Below are positions 63,595 to 64,000 of a stretch of DNA of 64,000 nucleotides, in pieces. The stretch's first letter is position 1, and every line of letters begins with the position of its first letter. Source of the DNA: Acanthosepion pharaonis (lineage: Eukaryota; Mollusca; Cephalopoda; Sepiida; Sepiidae); NCBI GenBank assembly GCA_903632075.3, contig CAHIKZ030004282.1, positions 1,796,501 through 1,860,500 of the forward strand. The letters are read 5' to 3'. The translations under genes and the position numbers were made by a program. The notes beneath the pieces are model-generated. The model made no database searches, was not told where the DNA came from, and saw nothing but the letters and a program-made list of their open reading frames with translations.

Positions 63595-64000
63595 ATATCA
63601 GGTCATCCCATAAGTTCTGTCCGAATTTTGAATAAAGAAAACAAGTGACCAAATGTTACAATTAATTACAAATTCAATCAACAATGTATTTTCCCTGATT
63701 ATCTATGACTTGCTTCCATCTGTTAACAAGCTTACTAATTCCATTACTGTAAAATTCTTTTGGCTTTGATTCGAAGAACTCACAAATGTCAGTTTTAACC
63801 TCTTCCTGTGTTACAAAAGCTGTTTCTTCCAAATGAGTCTGTAAGCTACGAAAGGAGCAAGATCGGGAGAATAAGGTGGATGAGGAATTTTCTCCCAAGT
63901 TCTTCGATCTTTTTTGACGTGATTCTTGCTGTGTGGGGTCGCGCATTGTCCTGATGAAACATCACCTCTTTTCGATTCACTAGAGCAGGTCTTTTTTTTC
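63595..64000 (-). mobile_element. Mariner transposon, 3' part, cut by window end
   Basis: The terminal sequence TATCAGGTCATCCCATAAGT lies just after a TATA stretch. Inside, on the minus strand, is the C-terminal half of a mariner transposase. It abuts the LINE RT at 63592, so it inserted into that LINE. Only one terminal inverted repeat is in the window. Confidence 0.88.
63674..64000 (-). pseudogene. Mariner transposase C-terminal half, frameshifted
   Basis: From 64000 down: KRPALVNRKEVMFHQDNARP (second catalytic Asp in HQDNARPH, ~63934-63957), TARITSKKIEELG, then after a ~4-bp loss WEKIPHPPYSPDLAP. A further deletion of ~14 bp follows, then FRSLQTHLEETAF, EEVKTDICEFFESKPKEFY and LVNRWKQVIDNQGKYIVD with a natural stop at 63674. 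In DD34D mariners the third catalytic Asp lies in the APSDYHLF segment. That segment is removed by the second deletion, so the protein would be inactive even without the frameshifts. Transposase would cut and rejoin DNA at the TA-flanked ends. Confidence 0.88.

Overview
This window looks like non-coding, repeat-dominated animal DNA, probably from a mollusc and possibly a cephalopod. The grounds are the absence of any intact host gene, the dense (AT)n, (GT)n and GATA microsatellites, and degraded Ty3/gypsy, Jockey/CR1-type LINE, Penelope-like, Tc1/mariner, tRNA-SINE and 5S-derived elements whose protein remnants resemble families I associate with cephalopod genomes. The taxonomic call rests on remembered family resemblance, not on a search.

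Bases 1-40330 are one tandem satellite array, truncated by the window start. The monomer is about 165 bp (162-167 bp in clean stretches), giving roughly 240 copies, all in one orientation. The + strand is about 42% T and 20% A. Monomers differ mainly in T-run length. About 30 patches of some 80-600 bp contain monomer fragments in the wrong order. Linked single-base variants point to monomer subtypes and to at least one block-duplication event about 24 monomers apart. The array stops abruptly at about 40330, inside the remains of a Ty3/gypsy pol region.

Bases 40331-46420 are a transposon graveyard. It holds a minus-strand gypsy RT/RNase H pseudogene carrying a 102-bp mariner-like MITE and a ~570-bp insert that itself holds a Tigger-like palindromic MITE. 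It also holds a LINE 3' end, a tRNA-derived SINE family with a 107-bp unit repeated in its tail, Penelope-like ORF fragments around (AT)n tracts, an internally deleted Tc1/mariner-type transposase, and a LINE C-terminus.

Bases 46421-53800 contain a 120-bp 5S rRNA-like sequence, more SINE copies (two head-to-head), LINE 3' ends (one flanked by 96-bp direct repeats), an element bounded by ACTAGC and TTTTATATATA, and a higher-order GATA array.

Bases 53800-64000 hold a large inverted repeat (arms ~330 bp), a perfect 51-bp palindrome, an 883-bp Tc1-like element with 52-bp inverted ends sitting in a TA microsatellite, a second ACTAGC element, a second Tigger-like MITE, several AT-flanked palindromes, a LINE reverse-transcriptase pseudogene, and a mariner inserted in it that runs off the window end.

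No element has an intact open reading frame, so nothing here appears to encode a working protein. The clearest leads are the satellite's internal organisation and its edge in a gypsy element, the 5S-derived sequence, and the recurring hairpin-plus-GAAA motifs in several unrelated repeat families.
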